Below, in pieces: positions 1 to 12,010 of a stretch of DNA of 64,000 bases. Origin of the DNA: Schistosoma haematobium. Lineage: Eukaryota; Platyhelminthes; Trematoda; Strigeidida; Schistosomatidae. How positions within the stretch are numbered: the first letter of the stretch is position 1; every line of letters starts with the position of its first letter. The DNA is taken from positions 16,835,644 through 16,899,643 of the forward strand of contig NC_067202.1 in NCBI RefSeq assembly GCF_000699445.3, written 5' to 3'. The translations under genes were made by a program, and so were the position numbers. Under the pieces are notes generated by a model. That model was given only the letters and a program-made list of their open reading frames with translations. It had not been told where the DNA came from and did no database searches.

Positions 1-235
1 GACTGAGTAGTTTAAAAAGTTAAATATCTACTATGAGACCTAATGATCATGTATTCAATCTAAGGTTTGTTGAAAATGATCATTACTAAACAAACTCACA
101 TTAGAACAAACTAGTTGTCCGGTACTTCCCATTTCTCGATGGTTGTAGAGCTAAGGTCACTTCGTAATGTTTTCAACTAAAAAAAGAATGCTGTGAAACG
201 TTTTACTGAATACGTAATTATGATATGCTTTGATA

Positions 236-768
236 AAACCCCACATCATTGTTATAACTTGTAGTCATGTGCCCCTATCAATATATAACGTAATGATTCT
301 GCTAATTAGAGAACAGTGATTTATTGACCGGATCAATGATGCATAAACCCGTACGAGCAGTCTAGAGTCTTTATCGGTCCTTATCTCTGCCTAGCACTGC
401 CTGCCTGTTGACTCCAGAACATCAATCTCAACCTCGGCGATATGAATCGTTTATTTCAGACATACTGGGTTTCTATACAAACTAAACTGACCATATCGTA
501 CCATAAATTAGACAACAACATTTGTAGAAGATCTAATCAAATGTAGTTGTGATTGTAGGCGACTGTAATTAATAGATTGGGCATAACTCAAGAATAGTAA
601 GTCGTATAATAATCATTTATAAGTCAAAATAAAGCTTATAATAAGAGGAATATGAATATGCATAGTTTACCTACTTAACAATTATACAATAAGAATGTAT
701 GTATAGTATCAGCCTATAAATGGATCCCAAAAGTTACTATTCATTATTCTCATCGGGATATAACAGCC
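236..768 (-). repeat. Repeat H copy (possible LTR relic)
   Basis: Dispersed repeat, unclassified. Read on the minus strand it matches the copies at 33445-33935, 7535-7765 and 57240-57485: it shares a TATA-like stretch (tataaac or degenerate) followed by tgtttgaaat and gattcatatcgc, and ends near ccacaagttataac. The length (about 500 bp), an internal TATA-like motif and a fixed end would suit a solo LTR, but no flanking duplication was identified, so the LTR idea is only an inference. Confidence 0.5.
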
Positions 769-1161
769 ACTTTGTTTAAAATTTCCTGATAGGAACTATC
801 CTCAGTTCCTGAACATACTGTAGTTACATAATGGTGACAAGTTAGTAGTTTGGAAATAGATATCTTGCAGTTCTAATGGTAGACTTTAATGTGTACACTT
901 GAAAATCAAACAGATTACTGTAGAAGGAATAAGATTGTAGTCAAGCAGTATGAGTGAATTATATCATGACTTCTGAGTCATTAAACGCCTTTAAGTTAAT
1001 GAATACTCATATTTCTTAAAACAGGATATTTAATGCTCTTTACCTTGAAACGTTTATTTGTGTTAAAATCTATCTCGAAGAATGTACATCATTTTGCAAC
1101 TACATTGCTAATTTGATATCACTTTCTTTAATAATAATATATCTAATCATAGTAATAATTT
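769..1161. other. Unassigned AT-rich sequence
   Basis: No gene, no recognised repeat and no long open frame seen. Confidence 0.5.
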
Positions 1162-1370
1162 ATTGATTAAGATCACAAATTGATCCATATTAGACCACTA
1201 TTGAGAGCCCCCAAGCACTGGACAACCATTTTTTCCTAGTATGAGACTCCTTAACAGTATACACCGACGATCCTGCACTCAGATCTCGAGCACAAGACCT
1301 TTGGTCTCATGTGCGAACGCCTAACCTCTAAACCACTGAGCCAATATCCAATGGTGTTAATGTTTAACTT
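1162..1370 (-). mobile_element. SINE-B copy, decayed
   Basis: The minus strand carries the tRNA-like head (RC of ccactgagcc at the left of the head) and a degraded hammerhead block: ggaaaaaatggttgtcc replaces the GAAA/stem III region, so the ribozyme core is broken. It ends upstream in the conserved block gttaaacattaacac. Confidence 0.75.
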
Positions 1371-2510
1371 TGTGTAAGAACAATTTATTTCCATAATATG
1401 TATTAGATAATCATCACGACTGATCATACATAAACTGAACGTAAGAATATGGCTAGCCTGAAAGTACCTCATTGATTTCGATGTGTTATGATCATGGTAA
1501 AAGTTGAATAAGTTAATGTCAGTTTGATTTGATTTGCAAATGTATACTTCCGAAGGCATTTAAATTGAGGTGAATCATCGATTTAGCACTCTATGTTTAT
1601 AAAATTTCTAGGGTTATCATCGACTCATAATGGAAACTACTTATAACACTTGGAATTCTTACCTCTTCTAAAGGTAACTTGTTAAATCAGTTAACCATGA
1701 TTGATGTGTAGCACTAAGTTTTCCAATCTAGATGACTTAAACGTGTAGCTTTCACTGTTGTCCTAGACAATATCTTCAGTGTCTACATTGGCTTTCTAAA
1801 TATTCCATAAATGTTATTTCGATTCATTCTTATACTATTGTTCATGATTGATTGTCTTCATAGATTCTGTTGCCTTCATTTGCCTTCGGATTCACACTGA
1901 TCTCTTCTGTATCGGTTCATAAATTGTTCTAACGTAGATATGTTTGTTGATTGCTGATTGATCTGGATTTTATGTTTCTAGAAGTTCTTTAGTATAGTTG
2001 AAGCTTCCTCGACCAGAAATTTTGACGTTTTCTTTAGTTGAATTCATCTCCTTGATTATGTCTACTAGTTGTTATCAATGAGAGAACATCATGTTGTCTC
2101 ACTGCTAATCTGTACTCACTTATGTGTAGACACCAGGAGTGTACACTTTGCCCAATGTATTAATTTTGCGCTTGTCTTCCTTTGCTTTTCATATCGTTGG
2201 TCTGCATAGAATAAAGCGAAGTAATTGTGCTGGTTGGTGAATGAAGTTGATACCAAAGGATTTTAAGATCTTCTTGATGATTTCTGAAATATTTCTCACA
2301 GAGTGATTGTGTATTTGATTTTGAGCTTGGTTTTTCAATTGTATATTTCCACTTAAATATTGGATGGCTGTAAGTAGTCGGGAGGAAATCTTGGACCTAA
2401 TTCATATACTAATTGACACTTCATTAGAACACATTTGTGATCTTCGATTAAGTTTGAACTTTTGTCAACTATTTTCATGTTTGAGTTACTCAATTTATAA
2501 CTGACCATTA
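1371..2510. other. Unassigned sequence
   Basis: About 1.1 kb with no recognised element. Open frames are short and show no family motifs. An old transposon relic cannot be excluded. Confidence 0.4.
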
Positions 2511-3695
2511 ATGGAACTCGGCTTTCGCTCGGCTGGATTCTGTAAGGATCGGTCATGCACAGACCGAATTGCGACACTACGGATCATCGTCGAACAATCA
2601 GTTGAGTGGAACTCGTCACTGTACATCAACTCCATTGATTATGAAAAGGCATTTGACACTACGGAGTTCCTCAGAAGATTGTCAATATTATCCGAAACTC
2701 ATACAACGGACTGCAATGCAAAGTCGTGTATGGAGGACAGATGACAGATGCATTCCAAGTAAGGACCGAAGTCAGACAAGGCTATCTACTCTCTCCCTTC
2801 ACCTTTCTTCCGGTGGTCGACTGGATTATGAAGACCTCGACATCTGAGGTAAAACACGGCATGCAATCGACAACTCAGAACCAATTAAACGATTTGGACT
2901 TCGCAGATGACCTGGCACTCCCATCGCATACACACGAACAAGTTCAGATAAAGACAGCCAATGTAGCAGCAGTCTCTGCATCAGTAGGCCTCAACATACA
3001 CAAGGGGAAAACCATGGTCCTCAAATTCAAGACGGAGATTAGCAGTCCAATCACCCTTGATGGCGAAACTCTGGAAGATGTAGAATCCTTCGCATAACTG
3101 AAAAGCATAATCGATGAACAAGGAGGATCAGATGCAGACGGAAAGGTGAGGATTGGCAAAGCATCGGCCGCATTCCTACAGTTGAATAATATATGGAACT
3201 CAAAAAACAAATGTTTCTCAACCAATATCAAAGTCACAATCTTCAATACGAACGTCAAGACAGTCCTACTGTATGAAGCTGAAACTTGAAGAACTACAAC
3301 AACCATCATCAAGAGGGTACAAGTATTTATAAATAGTTGTCTACTCACGATACTCAACATCCATTGGCCAGATACCATCAGTAATAGCCTACTGTGGAAG
3401 AGAAAAACCAGCTCCCAACTAAAGACGAAATTAGGAAAAGACGATGAAAATGGATAGGATATACATTACGCAAATCATCAAACTACATCACGAAACAAGC
3501 ACTAACTTGGAACTCTGAAAGGAAGAGAAAAAGAGGAAGGCCAAAGAACACGTTACGTCGGAAATAGAAGCAGATATGAAAAGGATGAATAACAACCGGA
3601 TGGAGGTGGAAAGGATTGTTGAGAACAGGATTGGATGGCGAATTCTGGTGGGTAACCTATACTCCTTTACGTGGAGTAACAGACGTAAGTAAGTA
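2511..3695 (+). mobile_element. RTE-type (SR2-like) retrotransposon relic, reverse transcriptase to 3' end
   Basis: This is a 5'-truncated non-LTR retrotransposon of RTE type. Translation in shifting frames gives reverse transcriptase blocks: the finger/palm segment RSCTDRIATLRIIVEQSVEW, then YINSIDYEKAFD (motif A), then VRQGYLLSPF (motif B), then LDFADDLALPSH, where FADD is the catalytic aspartate pair. A C-terminal part follows with RPKNT and MKRMNN near 3540-3600. About 45 residues are missing after DYEKAFD near 2660, the frame shifts there, and a stop interrupts VESFA at 3095, so it is dead. The copy ends in gtaagtaagtaagt, the tail seen on every RTE fragment in the window. The 5' endonuclease region is absent. 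The RTE assignment follows from these motifs; SR2 identity is from memory of schistosome elements. Confidence 0.85.
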
Positions 3696-4078
3696 AGTAT
3701 TTATGGAACTGAGATATTTACATTGATTGGTCATTAAATAATGACTAGAGTTATGCTTCTCTAGTTATTGTTACGGTTCGTACACCATCTATCAGATAGT
3801 ATTGTTACCACTTGTCTGAATTTTTGATCTCATTCTCTTTTCGTATCTAGATATATTTATTGCATAGTTTTTATCAACAATATAATCAGCCATCCAGTTC
3901 AATTGACTTAAGACAGAATGGGTTTGGATAAGGTATTTTATTGGTTGGACCATGTCAACAAGGTGTACCAAGATTACTACTATTCAGTAATCAATGAATA
4001 TACTCATTTAAATATCTGTCAACTCAAGCTTTATATATATTAAATAATCCTTATAATATCTTTATTTCTTTTATAGTA
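3696..4078. other. Unassigned AT-rich sequence
   Basis: No gene or recognised repeat. Confidence 0.45.
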
Positions 4079-4255
4079 GACCGATAGAACCTGAGTTCGA
4101 ACCTCGTGAGGCAGGATGTTGAATGTGCTTTAATGAGGAGTCCCGCAATAGGACAAAATGATCGTCCAGTGCTTCCAGGTTTTCCATAGTGATCTAGCTT
4201 CAATTGACTTATGATCTCAACTATTCAATTTACTATACTATTCACAATAACCCCT
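4079..4255 (+). mobile_element. SINE-B copy, 3' two thirds
   Basis: It starts inside the tRNA-like head (B box gagttcgaacc), then the hammerhead region and the tail block tggtctagcttcaattgac (one change). The core reads TAATGAGG and ACAAAA instead of CTGAGGA and GAAA, so the ribozyme is inactive by sequence. Confidence 0.8.
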
Positions 4256-4423
4256 TTTGATATTATTCTCAATTTTCTAAAAGGCTCATAATCTTATCAA
4301 ACCTGATATTACTTTTAATTAACAAATTTGTTGGAATTATTCAATTGATAAGTTATAATGAACAGATTGACTAATTATATTCCTCACGGTATGGCTTTAC
4401 TTAAATCTTTTTATTGATGTTTA

Positions 4424-4610
4424 GGATTGAAATGGATCAGTCTCTTATTGGTATATGTGCATCCTGTACAGATTGCCTCGATATTGTGTTAAGTCACAAG
4501 CATTATAGGTAAAGGTGGATGATGATTAGCAGTGGAATCTAATTTGACGAGCGTTTCGTCCTATTTGGGACTCGTCAACTGGATGTACCTGCATCGCAGA
4601 ATTGATGATT
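4424..4610 (-). mobile_element. SINE-A (Smα-like) copy
   Basis: The minus strand shows the Smα block: hammerhead region with stem II GTCC..GGAC and GAAA, then the tail with the conserved GGCAATATCGAGG-type stretch. The core has TTGACGAG in place of CTGACGAG (C3 to U), which should abolish cleavage. It has the AAA insertion after GTC described in the findings. Confidence 0.8.
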
Positions 4611-5082
4611 ATAAAATCACAAACTGATTTTTAACTATACCACCACTGTAAAACTGAAAGCTTTGGGCAATCATGTTTAGTCTTGCTGTTGATCTCCTCA
4701 ACAGTGTTCAATCCTGACCTCGTATTTGAGAATTGAAAATAAGCCCTTCAACATGGAGTATGAACGTTTAATCTTTAGATCATTTAGCCGGGATACAGTT
4801 GAACTAATTTCAAACGTCAATCAATTCAGTGTATTCATTGTCTTGGGTGGGTGATTGCCTCGCATATCATTGATCATAGCTTCTTAATAGAACTCCAGGA
4901 AATGCATTTTGGAGCATATTAACATGATGATTTGGCAAACTGTTTACGTCCACTGAATTATTGACTAATCTGTAGTTCATTACCTTCAAATTTATTTATT
5001 GACAGAACATTTAAAATAATTTATGACTCTATATCATTCTGGATGTCGTTTTAATCAGTAGTTTGTAGGTAAATATATAATA
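4611..5082. other. Unassigned sequence
   Basis: No gene or clear repeat. Confidence 0.4.
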
Positions 5083-5255
5083 AGAATGGAGGTTTGTGGA
5101 GATTATAGTAAATTTTAATAGTTCAATTCATGAGTCTATATAAGCTAAATCATCGTTAGAAACCTGGAACCATTAACTAGCTGTTTCGTCCCAGTATAGG
5201 ACTCCTCAGCAGGGTACATTCACGATCCCACACTAATGGGATTTGAGCAAGGATC
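5083..5255 (-). mobile_element. SINE-B copy, 3' half
   Basis: On the minus strand the core CTGAGGA, stem II GTCC..GGAC and GAAA are all kept, but the 3' strand of stem I has drifted and the cleavage triplet reads GTT, so a folded ribozyme is unlikely. The 3' end (RC of ggtttgtggagatt) is present. Confidence 0.75.
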
Positions 5256-5450
5256 ATGGATCTTGGGCGTGATCTCATAATCACATGTAATAAACCTCTT
5301 CAATTATTTCTTTTATTTCAAGTAATTTCAATGAAACATTAAACTGTTCGTAAAAGTTGGTACTTTCTCATAAACTAAGTGTATAGTACCCTTGTTGGAA
5401 AATCATATTTATTAGATTCCACTGACAGTTGAAATATCAAAACACAGTAA

Positions 5451-5611
5451 TGAAGTTTAAACCTGGATGGTGTCTGGTTCTCGTGGAAACGGGATTGAAC
5501 CGTACTATTTGGGCTAAACGTTTTAAGCCTGACCAATTTCTAGCTCACCTGTTAAACGGGATTGAGCTGTACTGTTTAGATTGTTACATGAAAGTTTGGA
5601 TGGTGTCTGAA
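5451..5611 (+). repeat. Short degenerate internal duplication
   Basis: The block aacgggattgaaccgtact (5489) recurs as aacgggattgagctgtact 67 bases later, and ggatggtgtctg occurs at 5464 and 5597. It lies in an 80-codon open frame (5429-5671) that has no recognisable domain. This is probably an old local duplication and not a gene. Confidence 0.45.
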
Positions 5612-5669
5612 AACCAATGTAATATTACCCTGGTGCCCATGGGTATATTATATAACTATGAACTATGTT

Positions 5670-5954
5670 GAGTGTCAGAAAGTTATCTACCTCAGATAAT
5701 GGATGAAGAATTGCACAAGATCATAAATCGATTGAAGTTAAACAATAGTACCTTTGTATGTCAGCTCAATGACTTAAGGGGTTAGGCGTTCACGCATGAG
5801 ACCGACGGTTCTAGGCTCGAATCCCGAGTGCTTACTCGTGGATATACGTGGCTGGAGAGTTGTATAGTAAGACGAAACGTCTGTCCAGTACTTTCAGGTC
5901 TACATCAGTGGTCTAGCTCAACTAGACTCATCACCAAAGTATCCACAAATCCCC
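5670..5954 (+). mobile_element. SINE-B copy with upstream body
   Basis: It carries the body upstream of the tRNA head (ataatggatgaagaattgca, gattgaagtta), the head, B box (gctcgaatcc) and tail (gtggtctagct). The hammerhead core is lost: ctggagagt replaces ctgaggagt, although GACGAAACG remains. Confidence 0.75.
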
Positions 5955-7254
5955 TTAAAATTAATATTTAGATTTCATAGATTATTATCTTCCATTGAAA
6001 TTAATCTTTTCTAAATCTATTAGATATAAGTAATATATTAAAGTTATCATTGAATTAAATTTTTATATTTGCCTATATTTTGTCATATGATATAGTACTT
6101 GTCCACAATCATAATGGTTTGAAGAAATATATATGTCCACACACCCGTACACACACACATCCCTACATACATACACTCACACTCACACTAAGAAAAGTAT
6201 ACTAAAGGTACATATAACCAACTGAGACAGAAAGTAATCTATTTTATCGACAATAAAGCATAGATTCCAACTGAATTTCATAGACAATACAACTACAATG
6301 TTATTGAATATCTTATAGTGTATGTATATATGTATGTGTGTGTGTGCGTGTATATGTATAGATTTATAATATTTATTACACAGTACACAGTACTTCATCA
6401 TTCATAGATCCAACCTAGATTCGAACTACACAATTAATGACAATTTAGCCATTCATTCATTCATTCAGTCAGTTACTTTAAATGTTATATGATTACTAAA
6501 ATGAATGTTAACAATTTATAAATGAAAAGATATAATCTACTATATGGATGTTAGATCTTCCACACACAAAAAAACAACAACATATTGTACGGGTTTTAAC
6601 AACTGTTTCATTACTATTAATAGTAGTATTAATAGTGGTATTAGTAGTAGTATCAGTAGTGGTAGTGACAATAGTAGTAATACTGGCAGAATACAAAAAT
6701 GAGTTTTCCATAAAACAAGTCTATAAATAGTTGTTAACATGTTTTTGAACAAAACTGAAACGTGAAAGAAAGAGAAAAAAAGAATAAAACGAAGATGAAA
6801 TTGTATGACAAGTTCTAACCTACAAGTACGAACTCTGGCACAGATACAGATATGCACACACACACACACATATATGTACACACACACACGCACACGCACA
6901 TGTACAAATACACATACATAAATTATCATTTCATTTGGCATTCATTTCATATGATGTCAAATGACAAGAGACAACAATTGAATGTATAACATAGTTATAA
7001 TTAATACACAATTTCATTTAATGATTGTTGTCATAACTTGTTAGTTGTTGTTGTTGTTGCAAAGGAAATAAACTCTAAGACAATTAGTGTAGGGATGATG
7101 AAAACATGTAAAAATGAACAATTGTGTTGTATAGTTTAACTGTGTAAAAGTTAAATAAGTCAAACAAGTTTAAAAGGAAGGTAACATGTAAGCTTGAATT
7201 ATCTTTCTCTGGTTAGCGACTATCTTTTTTAACGAGTTAGTTTTCTACGAGATG
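5955..7254. other. AT-rich region with simple repeats
   Basis: No gene. It holds several simple repeats: CA-rich runs at 6138-6190 and 6855-6910, a TG run near 6332-6352, (CATT)n at 6450-6468, GTA/GTT-rich sequence at 6615-6680 and (GTT)n at 7041-7058. Open frames here are translations of these runs. Confidence 0.6.
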
Positions 7255-7382
7255 AGGACAATAATCCTATGCCTAACCTTCCTTCTTTATCCAGGTTTGG
7301 GGCTGGCAGTAGCCCTAGAGGGACACGAGGTGGAATTGACGAATGCTGGTGGGCGGCCTATGCTCCATTGGGAGTAAGAGGC

Positions 7383-7437
<55 letters not shown>
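7255..7437 (+). mobile_element. RTE 3' end with long (GTAA)n tail
   Basis: Only the last codons are present (aatgctggtgggcggcctat, then gctccattgggagtaa), followed by about 13 tandem gtaa units (7384-7437). The upstream stretch with ccaggtttggggctggcagt also appears, degraded, near 41200, so it is part of a related subfamily or an older host repeat. Confidence 0.75.
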
Positions 7438-7534
7438 TCATACATCAATTGTAAAATTCTGCCCATTTCTGTCATTTAATCGAAAGTAATCCAGGTAGAA
7501 AACTTTGGATTGATTGATTAGTTGTTATTTCCTA

Positions 7535-7765
7535 CTTTATGGTATAATATGGTCTGGTCAGTTTGTATATAAACCAAGAATGTTTGAAATACATGATTCA
7601 TATCGCGGAGGCTGTTACTGTCGTTCTGGACTAAACCGACTGTGTTAGGCAAGAAACTACTATATCGGAGGTCCAAGAAGAACTCAGAAAGGTTCTAGGC
7701 TGTTCATACTGGTTTATACGTCATTGATTCGGTCAATAAGTCGATGTTCTGACTGGCGATCTTAT
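7535..7765 (+). repeat. Repeat H copy
   Basis: Shares tgtatataaacc, tgtttgaaatac and gattcatatcgc with the other H copies. Internal sequence is divergent; the 3' end is missing. Confidence 0.55.
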
Positions 7766-8011
7766 CACGTGATAATAAACAGGCCTTAAGGATATAACAC
7801 ATTTCATTAAAATGATAGACAAAATCATTTTTACTATCAATACAAAAGATATAATTTGTTAAAAACGATGAACTAAGGAACAAATATCTGATAATAGATT
7901 TCATTCAATCTGTGAACTGACAGTTGGATATTATTTCATCTCAAAGCTGATTTCCTCATTAGAATTTTAGGTTTCGACTCATGATAACAAACATTGGCAT
8001 GCTAATTACAA

Positions 8012-8310
8012 TTGGCTGACTACTGGATGGTGATCGATTTCATGTGTGTCAGGTACTTGTTAGTACACATTAAATCCTATCGACCAAATTTCAATGTGTC
8101 CGGTAGTCCAGGTGACTTGACATTGCGTGTACTATGTTCAGATAAGATGGTGGTTGGAGGCAGTTGACTGGAAACCCTAGACCTAGATTTCGTGCTATTT
8201 GGCACACGTCAGTAAGTTGTACCTGTAATCTTGAGGGAACTGATACTCCCTAACGGATCCAATCCCGTGTCACACAGCTCTACAGTCTGACATGTTATCA
8301 ATGGGCTATT
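8012..8310 (-). mobile_element. SINE-C copy, near full length
   Basis: Minus-strand order is tRNA-like head with B box-like ggattggatcc, the hammerhead, then a tail of about 150 bp shared with 13256-13450 and 43905-44060. The ribozyme keeps stem II GTGC..GCAC, GAAA and GTC, but the core reads CTGACGT (A9 to U). The first stem I pair is A-U here where other copies have G-C, a compensated change. Confidence 0.75.
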
Positions 8311-8610
8311 ACGGACGCGATTAACCTATCCAATAAGTAAATAACTTAAAGTACTATACTACAATCAACAAGTTATTTCATATGTTTATTCAGTTTATAA
8401 ATTTCAAATGACATGAATTATGATTTTCTTGTAGTTAACCATAAATCCCTATCCATTATATAAACAAATTTGGATTTACATGTGAGATAGAAGTATTAAC
8501 TCGAAAAGGTCAACATATAAACGAGTACTGATCTATTTCAGTATTGAATGTCAACAACGGGCAAATAGAATACTTAAAAAAATTCAGAATATGATTATTT
8601 GGTCATATTG

Positions 8611-8897
8611 TGGTGTATGCTACTGATGTCGACAGATGTAAGTAGTATACATCATCAACAGAAAGTGAAATGACTGGTGGTAGCAGAAGATTAAGAAGAT
8701 CGAAGAGAAGAGAAGAGAAGAGAACAAGAACAAATAATGATTGTTGTGGAAATGAAGGCAGAATGAAGTCTGAGACGATTGATTGACATTTTCCAACTGA
8801 ACTATTTACTGTATGATCCTCAGATTTCACTGAGGGATTCTGTAATTTTGTGTCTATATACATTTAGTTGTCCCTACTAGTGTTCTAGTTCACTATA
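8611..8897 (+). repeat. Repeat E, full-length-looking copy
   Basis: Begins tggtgtatgctact, contains an imperfect palindrome around gatgtcgacagatgtaag, a purine-rich centre (aagagaagagaag), then gaagtctgagac, gattctcag-type sequence, and ends gttctagttcactatag. The two ends are weakly inverted-complementary. No coding capacity; possibly a MITE or SINE, class undetermined. Confidence 0.65.
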
Positions 8898-9271
8898 GTT
8901 GTATTCATGTCGAATGTTTGTGGAATTCATTAACAGATCCAAAACAGACTTCAACAAGTATTCTATTTGAATGGAAATGATATTGTTCTATGGTTTAATT
9001 GACGAACCGATTGTAGTTCGACAGCTAAATTAACTCATGGAACGATTCATATCGAACTTCTTATAACTGAGGACTCACTAAATTTATTTGGAATCTTCAA
9101 ACCAATAGTCGAATACTGAATGTTTCTGTAAAGCTTCTATCCAATGTTGATTGAATAGTGTTTCTCGACATTTTCTGGGCTGTTTGAAGGACTTTTCCAT
9201 GGAATACGTCGGAACTTCTCAACAAAATTCTTATATCACAGTTTGATTTTATGTATGTAAACTAAATATTA
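8898..9271. other. Unassigned sequence
   Basis: No gene or recognised repeat. Confidence 0.4.
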
Positions 9272-9497
9272 ATAAACGACGATGGATGATGGCTAGCAAT
9301 GGAACCCAAAAGGCATGTTTCATGTTATCTGTGACTCATCAGCTGAATGTACCTGCATTCCTGAGTTGATTCAGTAGCTAAATGAATATTGAGATAGTAT
9401 TTGAAGCTAACGTTACTGGGTTGGAATCCTAGAGTGAACATCAACTGACAGCAGCTAACGAGTTCCGAATAGGACGGTACGCTATAGGATTCTTAGA
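9272..9497. mobile_element. SINE-A inverted pair
   Basis: A minus-strand copy (9272-9400: ggctagcaatggaa, then ctcatcagctgaatgtacct) is followed by a plus-strand piece (9405-9497: gaacatcaactgacagcagc). The minus core CTGATGA and GAAA survive but stem II is broken. The plus core reads CTAACGA. The 3' ends point outward, the same geometry as the other pairs. Confidence 0.65.
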
Positions 9498-10010
9498 TTT
9501 TTACCAAGACTTCTTTATCCTCACTTGTATATTCTCATTCATTATAGTCTTACTTAAAAGTGTAATGTTAACCATACCATATTTATATACAAAAACTTTT
9601 GTCAATACTACTTATTACATATAAGTATGATTTACCTGACTAAAATCTAGAACGGAAATGAATAGGAAATATCATTATCCTATTGTCCTTTTTTCATAAG
9701 TAAGTAAGTATTTCTCATAAAATTTATCAAAATTGTAAAACAGAAAAGAAAGAAAAAGAGAGAAAAATAAAGAAAAAGAAAGAAAGAAAGAAAGAAAGAG
9801 AATATTCAATTGAAGCCGAATCCAAGTGGTAGTCCAATCTAAAAAAAACTTTTCTATTTTTTATTTCTCTTTTTTATTCTTCCCTATTTTAGACAATTTT
9901 AATAAATGAAAAATGAATTCCCTCAACAAAAAAAAACAAAAAAAAACAACTCTGGTTTATATGGGTTGAGTAGATAAATAAGGTTTAGACTAGAGTACCT
10001 AGTTGTTATA
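9498..10010. other. Low-complexity sequence with an RTE tail remnant
   Basis: A short gtaagtaagta run at 9700-9712, purine tract with (AAAG)n at 9776-9799, T-rich and A-rich runs to 9945. No gene. Confidence 0.55.
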
Positions 10011-10882
10011 TGAATAGTTGAATTCATGAGTTGATTTAAACTAGACGATTATTGAAAATTTGGAGCTATTGACGAGATATTTCGTCTGAGTAGCCTTTTA
10101 AATGCTTCCCCTCTCTCTTCCTCCCCAAATGCTCTCACATAGCCACGTGCATATAACCACCGCCAACGAGATGCTACTACTACTACTACTAACTGGCTTC
10201 TCGAGGGATTACTGTTGTTTAAGAAATTGAGAGGATGAAAAACAAATGTCCGGTAGGGGCTTTAACTGGGTTGTTGGAAACGGAGAATGTACCTAGAGGA
10301 GTTGGAAAACCCTCATCTCAAACCAATGGTGTACATGTACTCCAGTATCCTGAAGGAACAAATGGTGTATAAACCAACTATTGGTCACCCACTAACATTG
10401 AACTGGAACTCCCGACGTTGTTCTATTGCCTTATGGATCAGACCTTTAGATCGAAGACTCTGGGTGTTGCCCCCCCAAAACAAACCACCGTCTTCGGTTT
10501 GGGCACCCAGGCAGCCCTCACATATATCGAACGATTAATGCGGCGCATATCTGTTTAGTGCATTCTTGCACCAATGTTTATGTGTTTAAACAATAATAAT
10601 AAATAATATCGTTATAGTATAGGACTCCTCAAAGGTGTGCATCTACGATCCTGCACATGGAATTGGAATTCAGAACTGTAAGTTTCGTGTGTGAACGCAT
10701 AACTATGTAAGCTACTAAAGTAACATACAACGGTGTTATTGATTAACTTCAATCGATTTATGATCTTGTGTAATCCTTCATCTATTGTCTGAGGTAGATT
10801 GGACTCTACTGTTCACGGCTTAGATCGACACATGAATTCAACTATTAAAATTATTACAATCTTCACAAATCCCCCATTCTGA
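10011..10882 (-). mobile_element. SINE-B copy split by element D, with a sense 3' stub
   Basis: The minus copy runs 10011-10085, is interrupted by D, and resumes at about 10603 through the head and body to about 10810. A plus-strand 3' end follows at 10818-10882 (ctccacaaat-type, ccccattctgat). The broken ribozyme region reads atatttcgt before and atatcgt after the insert. Confidence 0.75.
10087..10602 (+). mobile_element. Element D nested in SINE-B
   Basis: A retroposon of about 515 bp, defined by comparison with the copies at 42470-42974 and 49091-49620. It shares catagccacgtgcatata, caaatgtccggt, ctttaactgggtt and tgggcaccca, and ends in an A-rich tail (aataataataaataa). It contains no conserved protein frame. 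The flanks atatttcgt and atatcgt look like a decayed target-site duplication inside the host SINE. Confidence 0.75.
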
Positions 10883-11021
10883 TAATAAAATATAACTCTT
10901 TATTTAAAACGCTGTTTCAGTAGAATGATATCTGAATAAAACACTGTGAGGATGGTTAATGGGTGAACTCAATGAATCTTTAAGAAGCTTAGAAAGAGCC
11001 GAAGATATTTCATTCAATCAC

Positions 11022-11183
11022 TTTTTGGCAGAATAGTCCCGAATAGGACTGTACGCACGTCAAACTGGATTCCATTGATAGTCACTATCTATTTTTTTGC
11101 CTAAAGACAATATCGACACAATCCGTACAAGATGCAGATATGCTAACATGAGACTGATCAATTACAGTTCTAAATAACAATGC
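11022..11183 (+). mobile_element. SINE-A copy
   Basis: Hammerhead region and tail present (ggattccattgatagtcac, atatcgacacaatcc, gagactgatcaattacag). Core eroded to CAGAATAG and CTGTACG; it has the AAA insertion after GTC. Confidence 0.75.
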
Positions 11184-11706
11184 AAACATACATAATTAAT
11201 CATCATTGTATAAGTTCTTTTTATTTTAGTGGTTTATATCGTTCAATATTGATTAGAACACAATTTATCTGAAATAAAATTTGATTTTAATTTTTAATTG
11301 TTGCTATGACAACATATAACTCTGTCGAAATATCGATTTTTATAAACATATTAATCATCATTGAAATATTTCTAATATGAATAGAGTATAGTGATCAATT
11401 GGATTCTATTTGAATTGTAAATATGATTAAGGATATATATACACATAAATAGTAAGTGTCTTTGGATAGAATATTCAGGGGGAATCATAATAATAATTCA
11501 TTATATTTTCATTTCAAATGTAGAATATGATAAATGAGAAAATTTGAAGAAGAAAAAGAAGAAGAAGAAGAAGAAGAAGAAAATGGAAGAAAGAACGATA
11601 TATCTTCTAATGTGAATAGATTTGTACAGATAAAAATAGTAAGATCCCAAAAGTTTTCGGCTTGGGATTGTGGTGATTGTTAAGTATGTTTTTTTTTTGT
11701 TGTTGT
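11184..11706. other. AT-rich sequence with microsatellite
   Basis: No gene. (GAA)n at 11549-11582 and a T run at 11690-11699. Confidence 0.55.
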
Positions 11707-12010
11707 TTTTATTGAGATCGTGAATCGATCAATGTTAGACCATCATTGATTGATTGATTGATTGATTGAAATTAAACATTGACATTGTTGGATACCGGTT
11801 TAGTGGTTTAGAGATTAAGCGTTTATACGTGAGATTTAAGATCTGTAATTCGAGTCCTACATGTAGGATCATCAATACTTGATGTTTACCAGTTCTATAC
11901 TAGGAAAAGTTTATCGTCCACTGCTTTCAGCTTTTCAATCGTGATCTAACATTCATCCATTGATGATATCAATCTAAACTCAACAATCTCAACAATCCTA
12001 TACTGATAAT
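11707..12010 (+). mobile_element. SINE-B, first unit of a head-to-tail pair
   Basis: A short inverted 3' stub (11707-11742) and a (GATT)n run precede a plus-strand unit with tRNA head, B box-like attcgagtcc, a degraded hammerhead (core replaced by ttaccagttc) and a complete 3' end reading through caacaatcctatactgataa. This is the tail variant that ends in tctaacatt and gatctcaatc. Confidence 0.75.

Noticed and set aside
5429..5671. An 80-codon frame with a balanced composition
   Set aside because: It arises from a short degenerate DNA duplication. No signal, domain or neighbouring exon supports a gene.
6540..6941. A 133-codon open frame on the minus strand
   Set aside because: Its composition is a translation of CA/TG microsatellites and GTA-rich sequence, with low-complexity protein and no conserved motif.
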